From positions 1 to 47,719 of the forward strand of contig CALZEQ010000025.1 of the NCBI GenBank assembly GCA_945641355.1: DNA of 47,719 nucleotides. Direction: 5' to 3'. Position 1 is the first letter of the stretch. Each line of letters begins with the position of its first letter. This stretch comes from an uncultured Mediterranea sp. GTDB taxonomy: Bacteria; Bacteroidota; Bacteroidia; Bacteroidales; Bacteroidaceae. Below the pieces are notes generated by a model. That model did not search any database. It was not told the DNA's origin and worked only from the letters and a program-made list of their open reading frames with translations. The translations under genes and the position numbers were made by a program. Of this stretch, positions 35,701 to 44,323 are shown piece after piece.

Positions 35701-36859
35701 CTTTCGCATCAAGTTCAAAAAGACCGTCGTTATCCGTCGCTACCCACAGGTGACGTTGTTGGTCCCTATAGAAACCCATGACACATCCTGTGCCGATGGG
35801 ATTATGACGGTTCATCCGCTCACCGTAGTAGCCAAACTGATTCTGTCCGGTCGGGAACAAGGCAATTCCCTTTTGAAACAAGCCCAGCCAAAGATTACCA
35901 TCTCTGTCTGATAAGATGGAATGGACTTTGCCTGTAGACAAATCCTGAGCACCCGAGTTGAGAGGGAAGTTATCCAGACAATCCCGACGCACGTTATACA
36001 CCTTCACACCCATTCCATCAGTGCCCACCAGCAACCGTCCATCTACCATCGACAGACAGAAAACCGGATAACGCCGCTGGCCTTCGGACAAGGTCAGCGG
36101 AATAAAGGCATCATTTGCCCGGTCGTAACGCATCAGTCCCTCCTTCTGAGTGCCCACAAACAAAACGCCCTCGGCACTCTCTCGAATACAGGAGATATGG
36201 GAATCGGTCAGTGCCGGACTTCGATAGAGTTTCAGCGTCTTCTCCTTCAAGTGATAACGAACCAGTCCAAACTGTTCGGAACCAATCCACAGGTAGCCGT
36301 GACGATCCTCATAGAGGCTATGAAAATTGTGGAAGTCCACCTGGTCAACAATTTCCTGTCTGCAAACAGCCTTGGTCATGTTCTTATCCAAAGTGAACAA
36401 GCCCTGTCCGGAGGTCGTCAACCACACTTCGCCATTGCGCAACTGGAGGATGCGGGTCACATGGGAGTAGACCTGTGCGCCATCCCGATACATAGGTATC
36501 TCTACAAACGAATCGGTAGAACGGTCGTAACGGCACAGCCCACCGATGCAGCCGATAAACAGGTTGTGCCGATTGTCTTCGAACATCGTACGCACATAGT
36601 TGTTCTTCAACGATGTGGAATCTTTGGCATGGGAATAATAGGTTGTGAAATGCAATCCGTCAAATTTGTTCAAGCCATATTCTGTAGCGGTCCAGATAAA
36701 GCCATGGCTATCTTGAAAAATCTGATTGACCAAACTGCTGGAGAGGCCATTCTCCGTAGAGTAGAATTGTCCCGTTTGTGCTACCGAAGGTAAAGTGGTG
36801 TAGAAACAGCACACGACCAACCCCAATATATATGTGTAATAATAGTTGTGCCTTTTCAT
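32741..36859 (-). CDS. Hybrid two-component system (HTCS) sensor-regulator of the xylan operon
   Basis: The 1372-residue protein combines sensor kinase and response regulator. The ATG at 36859 is preferred to one at 36883, because a full promoter covers 36881-36912. A signal peptide precedes two seven-bladed propellers built of W-L-G-S-Y-D-R-G-L-A-R type repeats and a Y_Y_Y domain ending near residue 780. A membrane helix lies at about 790-811. The kinase has His842 in S-H-E-I-R-T-P, the N box N-A-F-K-Y-T-P, and G-T-G-I-G-L-H-L-S. The receiver has E-D-E-E-E, the phospho-acceptor Asp1164 in S-D-V-M-M-P-E-M-D-G, and K-P-F-N. The last 110 residues are an AraC-type domain. It is divergent from the GH35-GH67 operon and would activate it on sensing xylo-oligosaccharides. 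Confidence 0.95.
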   Translation of the reverse strand: MKRHNYYYTYILGLVVCCFYTTLPSVAQTGQFYSTENGLSSSLVNQIFQDSHGFIWTATEYGLNKFDGLHFTTYYSHAKDSTSLKNNYVRTMFEDNRHNLFIGCIGGLCRYDRSTDSFVEIPMYRDGAQVYSHVTRILQLRNGEVWLTTSGQGLFTLDKNMTKAVCRQEIVDQVDFHNFHSLYEDRHGYLWIGSEQFGLVRYHLKEKTLKLYRSPALTDSHISCIRESAEGVLFVGTQKEGLMRYDRANDAFIPLTLSEGQRRYPVFCLSMVDGRLLVGTDGMGVKVYNVRRDCLDNFPLNSGAQDLSTGKVHSILSDRDGNLWLGLFQKGIALFPTGQNQFGYYGERMNRHNPIGTGCVMGFYRDQQRHLWVATDNDGLFELDAKGKRVCHYAPSDAPDGVPAVVTCIHPAADGSLWLGSYDRGLARLDKRTGRCSYPLKMDNDKVFSIAEDAHGDLYISTLGAGFYHYKQQSGELVHYSASRDDGNDFRRDNLPNGWLNSLYCDSEGLVWIGHYRGVSCFDPKKETFLRFGGINRQVRNCVAYALQEDRSGKIWAGTSDGLFCFDKQTGELHKYTTADGLPSNVICGILEGPSGELWLSTYMGLSRFDIKNKRFANYYLGDGLQGNEFAHGSCYRDSDGTFYFGGVSGITFFRPQDIVNISKGLQVSITEFSIFNQPAHRNTLSGGRPVMDGEVDETDEFRLCHSDNTFSISFTTFLFNAPEQISYQYCMEELGRQWHITEPGVNRVTYNNLPPGKYTFSVRTVNRGNVSPVRTISILVSPPWYQTIWAYLIYLLLVCLLCWGIVSTFLSRMRHRREMMKREHAEQLNEAKLQFFINISHEIRTPMTLIINPLEKLLQEHPEGEIQKTYLMMYRNAQRILRLINQLMDIRKLDKGQMHMKFRETDMVGFIEDVMQTFEYTARKKHIRFTFLHEMPHLKAWVDLNNFDKVLMNILSNAFKYTPDEGEIQLTLATGTDSNRRDALHDYFEIVVQDSGIGIDRSKIDRIFERFYQIDNDITKSNFGTGIGLHLSRSLVELHHGVIRAENRTDTAGSRFIIRIPMGSDHLRADELEAVDEGHLSAAKVQPRRMPLPDEKLSDEANPDEKQTNGKGYFRLLIAEDEEEIRNYLRSELADKYRILTCTNGQEAYEQILKEMPDLVISDVMMPEMDGMALCSKIKQNTNINHIPVILLTAKTRNEDQQEGLKAGADAYIVKPFNTEVLKSVVANLLSNRRMLRNKFSGAQQQVDKIEKLEVRSGDEQLMERIMRVVNEHLNDPHFSAEDLAAEVGLSRVHVHRKLKELTNLSTRDFIKNIRLQQAAFLLAKDKKLTVSEVAYTVGYTNPSHFSSSFKEKYGVSPKDYVAQQSEEVKE

Positions 36860-36880
36860 CGCGTTTAATTTAAAGTTGCA

Positions 36881-36912
36881 CAAAAATAAGCAAAAATCGG
36901 AAAGTGTACAAA
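36881..36912 (-). promoter_or_regulatory. Complete Bacteroides promoter for the HTCS gene
   Basis: Read on the minus strand, TTTG (36909-36912) is followed by 20 bases and TATTTTTG (36881-36888), a full match to TTTG-N19-21-TAnnTTTG. Transcription would begin about 15 bases before the ATG at 36859, which excludes the longer start at 36883. Confidence 0.75.
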
Positions 36913-36999
36913 GAACAACCGAAAAAAACGAGTTTCCGATGGAGTCTATGGGCTACAAGGAACATTTTTTTCGATTGGCAAGGAGAATTTTCTGCTATA

Positions 37000-37033
37000 T
37001 AACATAAAATGTTCGCTATACTAACGAAAATGT
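37000..37033. promoter_or_regulatory. Two direct repeats 22 bp apart, candidate HTCS binding site
   Basis: TAACATAAAATGT (37000-37012) and TAACGAAAATGT (37022-37033) start exactly 22 bases apart, two helical turns, as expected for side-by-side binding of an AraC-type dimer. The first copy is also part of a small palindrome (AACAT-AAA-ATGTT). The pair lies about 75 bases upstream of the -7 element of the GH35 gene, in the region between HTCS and operon. Confidence 0.45.
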
Positions 37034-37109
37034 AACACAGAGAAAAACGGACGTAACCTACAGAAAACTCTATGATACAAAAAGCCGCTGTCTGTAACAA
37101 ACAGTTTGC

Positions 37110-37117
37110 TATCTTTG
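37110..37117 (+). promoter_or_regulatory. Bacteroides-type -7 element for the xylan operon
   Basis: TATCTTTG matches TAnnTTTG and lies 25 bases before the GH35 start. There is no TTTG or TTG 19-21 bases upstream, as expected for an activator-dependent promoter. A palindrome, CAAAC-A-GTTTG (37098-37108), abuts it. Confidence 0.6.
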
Positions 37118-37142
37118 CATACGTAATTAGTACTCATTTGAT

Positions 37143-38855
37143 ATGAAACGGATTTTCACACTCATGGCCCTTAGCCTGCTGACGACAACCATTGCAGTTG
37201 CCCAAAAAAGTACACTGCACAAGGAAGCGCAAGTAACCCGTCTGCAGGTGGACGGGAAGCCCTTTCTCATCTTAGGTGGAGAACTGGGAAATTCATCGGC
37301 CGCTTGCATAGAGGACATCCAAACCATCTTCCCCAAGTTGCGGCGTATGGGTCTGAACACTGTATTGGTACCTGCTTATTGGGACTTGCTGGAGCCTGTT
37401 GAAGGCCGGTTTGACTTCACATTGACCGATGCCGTCCTGCAAGAGGCACGCAACAACGACCTAAAGGTCGTTTTCCTTTGGTTCGGTGTATGGAAAAATT
37501 CGATGAGCTGCTATACCCCTCTCTGGTTCAAGAGCAACTACAAGCGTTATCCACGGGCCTATACTCAGCAAGGGAAGCCGTTGGAGATAGGCAGCGCCTT
37601 TTCCGAAACGGTTTTTCAAGCAGACCATAGAGCCTTCAGCTGCTGGATGAATCATCTGGCAGATGCCGACCGCGACCAAGGTACCGTGCTGATGATACAG
37701 ATTGAGAATGAAATCGGTATGCTGGAGGATGCCCGCGACTACTCACCCGAAGCTGAGAAAGCATTCCGGGCTCCTGTCCCCGAACTGCTGGTCCGCTATC
37801 TGCAGCAGCACAAGAAACAACTGCATCCGCAGCTGCTCCGGAAATGGGAGAAGCAGGGATGTCCCTCCAAAGGAAATTGGCAAACGCTGTTTGGTGGCGA
37901 CATTTATACCGACGAAATTTTCATGGCTTGGCACTATGCCTCTTATGTGGAAAGACTGGCGCAGACGGCCCGCTCCATCTACAACGTGCCGCTCTATGTC
38001 AACGCCGCCATGAACAGCCGTGGACGCAAACCGGGTGAGTATCCTTCAGCAGGCCCGTTGGCACACCTGATAGACGTATGGCACTGTGCCGCGCCACACA
38101 TTGACATGCTGGCACCCGACCTGTATGACGACGGCTTCACCGATTGGGTGGCGCAATATCATCGTCCCAACAATCCGCTTTTCATACCCGAAATCCGTCT
38201 GACGGATAATGACGGCGTTCGGGCCTTCTATGTTTTTGGCGAACACGCAGCCGTCGGCTTCAGCCCCTTCTCCATCGAGGACGGTAGCGACTCGCCACTC
38301 AATCCCCTGGTACAAGGCTACGGAAAGCTGCGCGAGCTGATGCCTCTGCTGACGTCCAGACAGCCATTCTGCTGGACCAAAGGATTACTGTTCGACCAGC
38401 AGCACAAGGAACGCATCCTGACGGATGAGGATCTGACCATCACATGCCGCCACAATTTCACCCTACCATGGGATCCACGTGCTACCGACGGCTCTGTCTG
38501 GCCCGAAGGGGGAGGCATCCTGATGAAACTGGCCCCCAACGAATACATCGTAGCAGGCAGTGGCATTGTAGTGGAATTTGCCAAAAGCAGCGAGAAGAAA
38601 GGCGCCGCTCCCAAGGTATTGGGCGAGGACGGCTTTGCACAAGCCGGCGAAAGGACTACCGCCAACCGGCAAGTGGAAAAGTGGAGGGGAACCCGCTGTG
38701 GCATCGGCCATGTGGACGAAGTGAAGGTAAACGCAGACGGAACGTTCAGCTACCTGCGCCGCCTCAACGGCGACCAGGACCATCAGGGACGACATGTACG
38801 CATCTCGGTAGGCGACTGGAAGATACTGCATGTACAACTGTATGAATATAAATAA
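37143..38855 (+). CDS. GH35 beta-galactosidase with DUF5597 C-terminal domain, exported
   Basis: This 570-residue enzyme probably removes terminal beta-galactose from decorated xylan or xyloglucan side chains. A signal peptide (residues 1-21, ending A-V-A-Q) precedes the TIM barrel. F-L-I-L-G-G-E-L-G-N-S opens it; the acid/base Glu190 is in I-Q-I-E-N-E-I-G and the nucleophile Glu350 in F-I-P-E-I-R-L. The C-terminal beta domain (about 420-565) matches the DUF5597 extension found in GH35 of Cellvibrio and Caulobacter type, shorter than classic beta-galactosidases. It is the first gene of the plus-strand operon, immediately downstream of the HTCS control region, and is 45 bases from the esterase gene. 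Confidence 0.88.
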   Translation: MKRIFTLMALSLLTTTIAVAQKSTLHKEAQVTRLQVDGKPFLILGGELGNSSAACIEDIQTIFPKLRRMGLNTVLVPAYWDLLEPVEGRFDFTLTDAVLQEARNNDLKVVFLWFGVWKNSMSCYTPLWFKSNYKRYPRAYTQQGKPLEIGSAFSETVFQADHRAFSCWMNHLADADRDQGTVLMIQIENEIGMLEDARDYSPEAEKAFRAPVPELLVRYLQQHKKQLHPQLLRKWEKQGCPSKGNWQTLFGGDIYTDEIFMAWHYASYVERLAQTARSIYNVPLYVNAAMNSRGRKPGEYPSAGPLAHLIDVWHCAAPHIDMLAPDLYDDGFTDWVAQYHRPNNPLFIPEIRLTDNDGVRAFYVFGEHAAVGFSPFSIEDGSDSPLNPLVQGYGKLRELMPLLTSRQPFCWTKGLLFDQQHKERILTDEDLTITCRHNFTLPWDPRATDGSVWPEGGGILMKLAPNEYIVAGSGIVVEFAKSSEKKGAAPKVLGEDGFAQAGERTTANRQVEKWRGTRCGIGHVDEVKVNADGTFSYLRRLNGDQDHQGRHVRISVGDWKILHVQLYEYK

Positions 38856-38900
38856 ACGTAGAAAACATATACCATATTATAATATATAGAACATATACGG

Positions 38901-40598
38901 ATGAGTACACCAAACGGATTTAAGTTAGGATTAGCCATACTGGCTTTGCTTTGCCTTACCTCACAGATGGAGGCCAAAGTGAAACTGCCGGCACTGATTA
39001 CCGACGGAATGGTGCTGCAACGCGAGCAACCGTTAACGATATGGGGAACAGCCGACTCGGGAGAGAGTGTCGATATCCGCTTTGTCGCCTCTCAGGCCGA
39101 CAAGCATTCCGCACTGCCCTCCACGGTCAAAGGAGGCAAGCTAAAAGCCACCTACCGTGTGACTGCCGACGAGATGGGGCAATGGAGCATTACCCTGCCG
39201 GCACTGAAAGCCGGAGGTCCCTACCAACTGCAAGTGAACGACATCGTGCTGACGGAGTTGTTGATTGGCGATGTCTGGCTCTGCTCGGGCCAGTCGAACA
39301 TGGAATTGCCTGTACGACGGGTGACCGATATGTTTGCCGAAGAGATTGCCTCTTACGAAAACACGAAGATACGCCACTTCATTGTACCCAAAGTTTTCAA
39401 TTTTCAGGCACCTCAAGCAGATATGCCCAAAGCCGAATGGAAGGCATTGACCGCCGACCATGTCATGGAGTTCTCTGCACTGGCCTACTTCTTTGCCAAG
39501 TCCATGTACGAGAAGAGCGGTGTGCCCATCGGTCTGGTCAATGCCAGTTGGGGCGGCACACCTGTAGAGGCATGGATTAGTGAAGAAGGGCTGAAAGCGT
39601 TTCCTACCTACATCAACGACAAACGCATCTACGAAGACGATGCCTATCGGGCACACATCAAGGAGGTAGAGAACGAGAACTTCGCCCGCTGGAACCAGTC
39701 ACTTTATCGGGGAGATGCCGGCCTGCATGAAGCGACGCCCTGGTATGCCGCCGACTACGACGACAGCCAATGGCAGACTGTAGACATGTTTACACAAGGC
39801 AGCACGGCCTCCGCCTGGGGTACTAACGGACTGAACCCGATAGGCGGTTCGCACTGGTTGCGCAAAGAGGTAGAGGTACCTGCCTCGTGGCAAGGGAAAG
39901 AGGGCATTATCCGGCTGGGGTGCATCGTCGACGCCGACTCCGTCTATGTGAACGGCACCTTCGTAGGCACCACCGGCTACCAATATCCACCACGTATCTA
40001 CCGCATTCCTGCAGGCGTACTGAAGGCCGGCACCAACCAGGTCACAGTACGCATCATCAGCAACGGAGGATGCCCCCACTTTGTGAGAGAGAAACCTTAT
40101 AAGATTATCTGTGGTACCGAAGAGGTCAGTTTGGAAGGAAAGTGGCGCTATCATCTGGGAGCCCCCATGCCTGCTGCTCCCGCCATGATGTTCTTCTGCT
40201 ACAAGCCTGTCTGCCTATACAATGCCATGATAGCTCCGTTGCAGAACTACACCTTCCGAGGAGCCATCTGGTATCAGGGAGAGAGCAATGTGGAACGACG
40301 CAACGAATACGCTTCCCTACTCACCACCATGATGGCCGACTGGCGACGTACCCTACACAACCTCACGCTGCCATTCTATATTGTAGAGTTGGCCGATTTC
40401 CTGGCGAAGGATGACATTGGCGGACGGCAGGCTTGGGCAGAGATGCGTCAGGAGCAGGCTAAGGCTGCCCAATCCGACGATTATGCTACCCTGATTCGGA
40501 ACAGTGATTTGGGAGAATGGAATGACATCCATCCGTTGGATAAAAAGACGATAGGAAACCGAGTGGCCGAAGCTGCTTGGAGAGAGATGAAGAAATAA
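38901..40598 (+). CDS. SGNH carbohydrate acetylesterase of the SASA type, exported
   Basis: The 565-residue protein is related to sialate O-acetylesterase, but its place between xylan genes makes acetyl-xylan or acetyl-xyloglucan oligosaccharides the probable substrate. A signal peptide (residues 1-25) is followed by a beta-strand region and the nucleophile Ser132 in C-S-G-Q-S-N-M-E-L. A galactose-binding-like jelly roll is inserted in the middle (about 270-400, W-L-R-K-E-V-E-V-P ... V-D-A-D-S-V-Y-V-N-G). Later come I-W-Y-Q-G-E-S-N-V (block III) and D-I-H-P-L-D-K, carrying the catalytic Asp/His. This insertion architecture is known from CE20-type acetylesterases. It is not likely to serve the sialic-type operon 22 kb away. 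Confidence 0.85.
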   Translation: MSTPNGFKLGLAILALLCLTSQMEAKVKLPALITDGMVLQREQPLTIWGTADSGESVDIRFVASQADKHSALPSTVKGGKLKATYRVTADEMGQWSITLPALKAGGPYQLQVNDIVLTELLIGDVWLCSGQSNMELPVRRVTDMFAEEIASYENTKIRHFIVPKVFNFQAPQADMPKAEWKALTADHVMEFSALAYFFAKSMYEKSGVPIGLVNASWGGTPVEAWISEEGLKAFPTYINDKRIYEDDAYRAHIKEVENENFARWNQSLYRGDAGLHEATPWYAADYDDSQWQTVDMFTQGSTASAWGTNGLNPIGGSHWLRKEVEVPASWQGKEGIIRLGCIVDADSVYVNGTFVGTTGYQYPPRIYRIPAGVLKAGTNQVTVRIISNGGCPHFVREKPYKIICGTEEVSLEGKWRYHLGAPMPAAPAMMFFCYKPVCLYNAMIAPLQNYTFRGAIWYQGESNVERRNEYASLLTTMMADWRRTLHNLTLPFYIVELADFLAKDDIGGRQAWAEMRQEQAKAAQSDDYATLIRNSDLGEWNDIHPLDKKTIGNRVAEAAWREMKK

Positions 40599-40632
40599 CA
40601 TAAGAATATTAACAACTAAAACACTAATAAAC

Positions 40633-42039
40633 ATGGAAACAACACATTCCAATGAAGAATCGAAAGGATTCTACAAATTAACGTGGCTACAGCGCATCGG
40701 TTTCGGATCTGGAGATTTGGCGCAAAACCTCATCTACCAGACCATCTGTATGTATCTGTTGTTTTTCTATACCAACATCTACGGACTTGACCCCGGCGAT
40801 GCCGCCATGATGTTTCTGGTAGTCAGACTGATTGATGTATTGTGGGATCCCCTGGTGGGAACCTATGTAGACAAGCACAACCCCAAACTGGGCAAGTACC
40901 GTGCCTACCTGGTGCTGGCAGGCATCCCGTTGACTGGCCTCGCCATACTCTGCTTCTGGAACGGCTTCTCCGGCTCGTTGCTGTATGCTTACGTCACTTA
41001 CGTAGGTCTGTCTATGCTTTATACGCTCATCAATGTACCCTATGGGGCACTCAACAGTTCACTGACGCGCGACACCAACGAAATCACCATCCTAACCTCT
41101 GTCCGTATGTTCATGGCCAACTGCGGCGGTTTGGCCGTATCGGCCGGTGTGCCCATCTTGGTAGCGATACTGGCTGCCCAGAGTGAACTGCCTTTAGAGA
41201 TGGCCCTTTTCATGGGGCTCGGTTCCCTGCCATCGTTCATTTTCATGCCCCTCGTGCCCTCCATCAAGAGAGCGGTAGGCAAGAAAAACATGTTCTACAT
41301 CTTCCTCTCTGTGGCCATCCTCGGCATGATGATGCTCTATGCCATCAGCAAATTCATGGATATGAAGGAGAACATGACCCTGATTTACATCGCCCAATTC
41401 ATCAAGTCAACGGGTGTCATCGTAGCCACAGGCTATATGTGGGCACTGATTCCGGAAGTCATCTCCTACGGCGAGTTCACGACCGGCAAACGCATCTCGG
41501 GCATTGTGAATGCCCTGACCGGCATCTTCTTCAAAGCCGGTATGGCGTTGGGAGGTGTGGTACCCGGATTTGTGCTGGCATGGACAGGATATCAGGCAGC
41601 AGCCGAAGAGGCCAGCACTTTGCCGACCGACCCCAGCGCCTGGTTCTACACCATGCTGCTCTATGCCTTGGTAGGCCTTGCGCTGCTCGTCTTCTGCTTC
41701 AGCCAGTGCAAGGAACGGGTAGTGATGGACGAAAAAGAGATGGAGAACGTCAAGGTAAGCGACCTATGGACAGAGTTCCTGCGTAACCGCCCCTTGCGCG
41801 TCATCGCCCTCTTCTTCATCACCGCTTTCGCCATGATGTCAGTGGGCAACGCAGCCGGTGCTTATTATATGAACGACCTCGAAGCACAGACTCCGATGGC
41901 GCAAGAAGGCATTCTCTGGCTGGTATGTGTCATTCCGGCCATTCTGCTGCTGCTTGCCATGTATATCATCTCGAAATACGAACTGGATGACACCACCATC
42001 GACAAGATCAACAAAGAGATTGAAGCACGTAATAAATAA
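40633..42039 (+). CDS. GPH-family sugar:cation symporter (xylo-oligosaccharide type)
   Basis: The 468-residue inner-membrane protein has about 12 hydrophobic segments. Family marks are the N-terminal [13 protein letters not shown], the [14 protein letters not shown] loop between helices 2 and 3, [13 protein letters not shown], and [14 protein letters not shown] in the second half. GPH (glycoside-pentoside-hexuronide) transporters such as XynP bring xylobiose and related sugars into the cytoplasm together with a cation. This matches the neighbouring cytoplasmic GH43. The gene lies 34 bases after the esterase and 55 bases before GH10. Confidence 0.92.
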   Translation: METTHSNEESKGFYKLTWLQRIGFGSGDLAQNLIYQTICMYLLFFYTNIYGLDPGDAAMMFLVVRLIDVLWDPLVGTYVDKHNPKLGKYRAYLVLAGIPLTGLAILCFWNGFSGSLLYAYVTYVGLSMLYTLINVPYGALNSSLTRDTNEITILTSVRMFMANCGGLAVSAGVPILVAILAAQSELPLEMALFMGLGSLPSFIFMPLVPSIKRAVGKKNMFYIFLSVAILGMMMLYAISKFMDMKENMTLIYIAQFIKSTGVIVATGYMWALIPEVISYGEFTTGKRISGIVNALTGIFFKAGMALGGVVPGFVLAWTGYQAAAEEASTLPTDPSAWFYTMLLYALVGLALLVFCFSQCKERVVMDEKEMENVKVSDLWTEFLRNRPLRVIALFFITAFAMMSVGNAAGAYYMNDLEAQTPMAQEGILWLVCVIPAILLLLAMYIISKYELDDTTIDKINKEIEARNK

Positions 42040-42094
42040 TGCAAACCAAACATACCAACATATACCAATTTTAAACTTAAAACTTATTTTCAAC

Positions 42095-43210
42095 ATGATC
42101 CCATTCAAGACCATCATCGCCAGTGCCGTTTCCATCGTCCTGCTGACGGCCTGCGCCAGCCAAGCGACACAGCAACCCGAGTCCACCTTGAAGGAGGCCT
42201 TCGGCGAGAAGTTCCTGATAGGAGCAGCCGTCAGCCAACGGCAGATCAACGGACACGACAGTGCCGCATTGGCTCTCGTGGCCAAGCACTTCAACTCTAT
42301 TGTGGCCGAAAACTGCATGAAGTCGGCCATCATCCATCCGGAAGAAGACCGATACAACTTTGCCCCAGGCGACTCGTTGGTTGCTTTCGGAGAGCAGCAC
42401 GGCATGGCCGTCATCGGCCACTGTCTCATCTGGCATTCCCAGCTTTCGCACTGGTTCTGCAAGGACAAGGAGGGGCGGCCTGTAACGCCCGAAGTGCTGA
42501 AACAGCGCATGAAAGAGCACATCACCACCGTGGTATCCCATTACAAGGGACGCATCAAAGGGTGGGACGTTGTCAACGAAGCCATTCTGGAGGACGGCTC
42601 CTATCGGAATACACCCTTCTACGAGATTCTGGGCGAAGAGTTCATTCCCCTGGCATTCCAGTACGCGCACGAAGCCGATCCCGATGTAGAGCTGTATTAC
42701 AACGACTATGGCATGAATGTGGCCGGCCGACGCGATGGTGTGGTCAAGTTGGTGAAGCAGCTGCAAGAACGAGGCCTGCGAATTGATGCCGTAGGTATGC
42801 AAGGCCACATGGGCATGGACTACCCCGAGTTGCAGGAGTTTGAAGAGAGCATTCAGGCTTTCTCGTCTACAGGTGTCAAGGTGATGATTACAGAATGGGA
42901 CATGAGTGCCCTGCCTACCGTCAGCTTCACTGCCAATGTTTCCGATACCGTAGGCTTCCGGAAAGCCATGAATCCCTACCCCGAAGCCTTGCCCGACTCT
43001 GTCAGTCAGGTGTGGAACGGACGTATGAAAGATTTCTTCCGCCTCTTTCTGAAGCACGCTGATGTCATCACGCGCGTCACGGCATGGGGCGTTACTGATG
43101 CCGACTCCTGGAAAAACGACTTCCCCATGCGCGGACGCAAGGAGTACCCTCTATTCTTCGACCGCGACTATCAGATGAAGCCCTTCCTCAAGGAGCTGAT
43201 GAACGAATGA
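42095..43210 (+). CDS. GH10 endo-beta-1,4-xylanase, lipoprotein
   Basis: The 371-residue enzyme cuts the xylan backbone. The start at 42095 (M-I-P-F-K-T-I-I) gives a lipoprotein signal with lipobox L-T-A-C at about residue 20; the longer frame from 41927 lies inside the transporter gene. GH10 marks are [19 protein letters not shown], the acid/base Glu162 in W-D-V-V-N-E-A, and the nucleophile Glu267 in [15 protein letters not shown] closes the barrel. It is close to the single-domain size of GH10 without any carbohydrate-binding insert, so it probably works on short, already released xylo-oligosaccharides in the periplasm or outer membrane. Confidence 0.95.
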   Translation: MIPFKTIIASAVSIVLLTACASQATQQPESTLKEAFGEKFLIGAAVSQRQINGHDSAALALVAKHFNSIVAENCMKSAIIHPEEDRYNFAPGDSLVAFGEQHGMAVIGHCLIWHSQLSHWFCKDKEGRPVTPEVLKQRMKEHITTVVSHYKGRIKGWDVVNEAILEDGSYRNTPFYEILGEEFIPLAFQYAHEADPDVELYYNDYGMNVAGRRDGVVKLVKQLQERGLRIDAVGMQGHMGMDYPELQEFEESIQAFSSTGVKVMITEWDMSALPTVSFTANVSDTVGFRKAMNPYPEALPDSVSQVWNGRMKDFFRLFLKHADVITRVTAWGVTDADSWKNDFPMRGRKEYPLFFDRDYQMKPFLKELMNE

Positions 43211-43333
43211 CGAGTTTTTCGTTACACAAGATACGAATAACAAGTATAGCATCCATTGATAACCGCTCAATTATTAAATGTTAGTTTTAAATTATTAATT
43301 TTAAATTGTTAATCATTAATTTACCATTGCATT

Positions 43334-44323
43334 ATGGAAAAAGAAAAAAGATACCTGTTCCCAGCCGACTATATGGCTGACCCCTCCGTACATGTATTCA
43401 ACGGACGTATATACATCTATCCCTCGCACGATTGGGAATGTGCCAACGTAGAGAATGACAACGGCGACCAATATGTCATGAAGGACAGCCACGTACTCTC
43501 TACCGACGACCCCATGCATGGCGAAGTCATCGACCACGGCAAGGCACTCGACATAGCCGACATTCCATGGGCAGGCCGCCAGTTGTGGGACAGCGACGTA
43601 GCCGAGAAAGACGGCAAGTACTATCTCTACTTCCCGCTGAAGGACCAGACAGACATCTTCCGCGTTGGCGTAGCCGTTGCCGACCGCCCGGAAGGTCCCT
43701 TCATTCCGCAGCCTGACCCCATCCGTGGCAGCTACAGCATCGATATGGCCGTGCTGCAGGACGACGGGGAGTACTACATGTACTTCGGAGGTCTCTGGGG
43801 AGGACAGCTGCAACGCTATAAGGACAACAAGGCATTAGAGTTCCCCGAACTGCCCGAAGGCGACCAGCCGGCACTGCCCAGCCGCGTTGTCAAGCTAAGC
43901 AAGGATATGTTGCAGTTTGCCGAAGAGCCCCGTCCCGTGGTCGTGACAGACGAGCACGGCGAGCCTCTGAAGGCCAACGACCCCCATCGTTTCTTCGAAG
44001 CCAGCTGGGTACACAAATACAACGGCAAGTACTACTTCTCCTACTCTACAGGCGATACCCACATGCTCTGCTACGCCATCGGCGACAATCCGTATGGTCC
44101 CTTCACCTACCAGGGTGTCATCATGACACCTGTCGTCGGCTGGACCACACACCATTCCATCGTCGAGTACAAAGGCAAATGGTACCTGTTCCACCACGAC
44201 AGTGTGCCCTCGGGCGGTAAGTCGTGGCTGCGTAGCCTGAAGGTGTGCGAATTGGAGTACGATGCAGACGGACGCATCCAGACAATTGACGGTGGATTTA
44301 AAGCAGATAAGGTACGATGGTAA
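43334..44323 (+). CDS. GH43 beta-xylosidase/alpha-arabinofuranosidase, cytoplasmic
   Basis: This 329-residue five-bladed propeller enzyme has no signal peptide, so it should act on imported xylo-oligosaccharides in the cytoplasm. The catalytic triad of GH43 is visible: base Asp16 in Y-M-A-D-P-S-V, the pKa-modulating Asp137 in S-I-D-M-A-V, and acid Glu222 in F-F-E-A-S-W. The overall pattern (S-H-D-W-E-C-A-N near the N-terminus, W-T-T-H-H-S-I-V near the end) resembles subfamily 1, which contains bifunctional xylosidase/arabinofuranosidases. A 123-bp AT-rich gap before it contains two copies of TTTTAAATT 14 bases apart but no promoter that I recognise. The GH67 start overlaps its stop by 7 bases. 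Confidence 0.93.
   Translation: MEKEKRYLFPADYMADPSVHVFNGRIYIYPSHDWECANVENDNGDQYVMKDSHVLSTDDPMHGEVIDHGKALDIADIPWAGRQLWDSDVAEKDGKYYLYFPLKDQTDIFRVGVAVADRPEGPFIPQPDPIRGSYSIDMAVLQDDGEYYMYFGGLWGGQLQRYKDNKALEFPELPEGDQPALPSRVVKLSKDMLQFAEEPRPVVVTDEHGEPLKANDPHRFFEASWVHKYNGKYYFSYSTGDTHMLCYAIGDNPYGPFTYQGVIMTPVVGWTTHHSIVEYKGKWYLFHHDSVPSGGKSWLRSLKVCELEYDADGRIQTIDGGFKADKVRW

Noticed and set aside
38901..40598. Sialate O-acetylesterase as part of the sialic-type operon
   Set aside because: The fold name suggests sialic acid, but the gene is 22 kb away inside the xylan operon and has the jelly-roll insertion of plant-polysaccharide acetylesterases.
42077..43057. A 326-codon minus-strand frame opposite GH10
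   Set aside because: Antisense shadow; the plus-strand frame has both catalytic glutamates and a lipobox.
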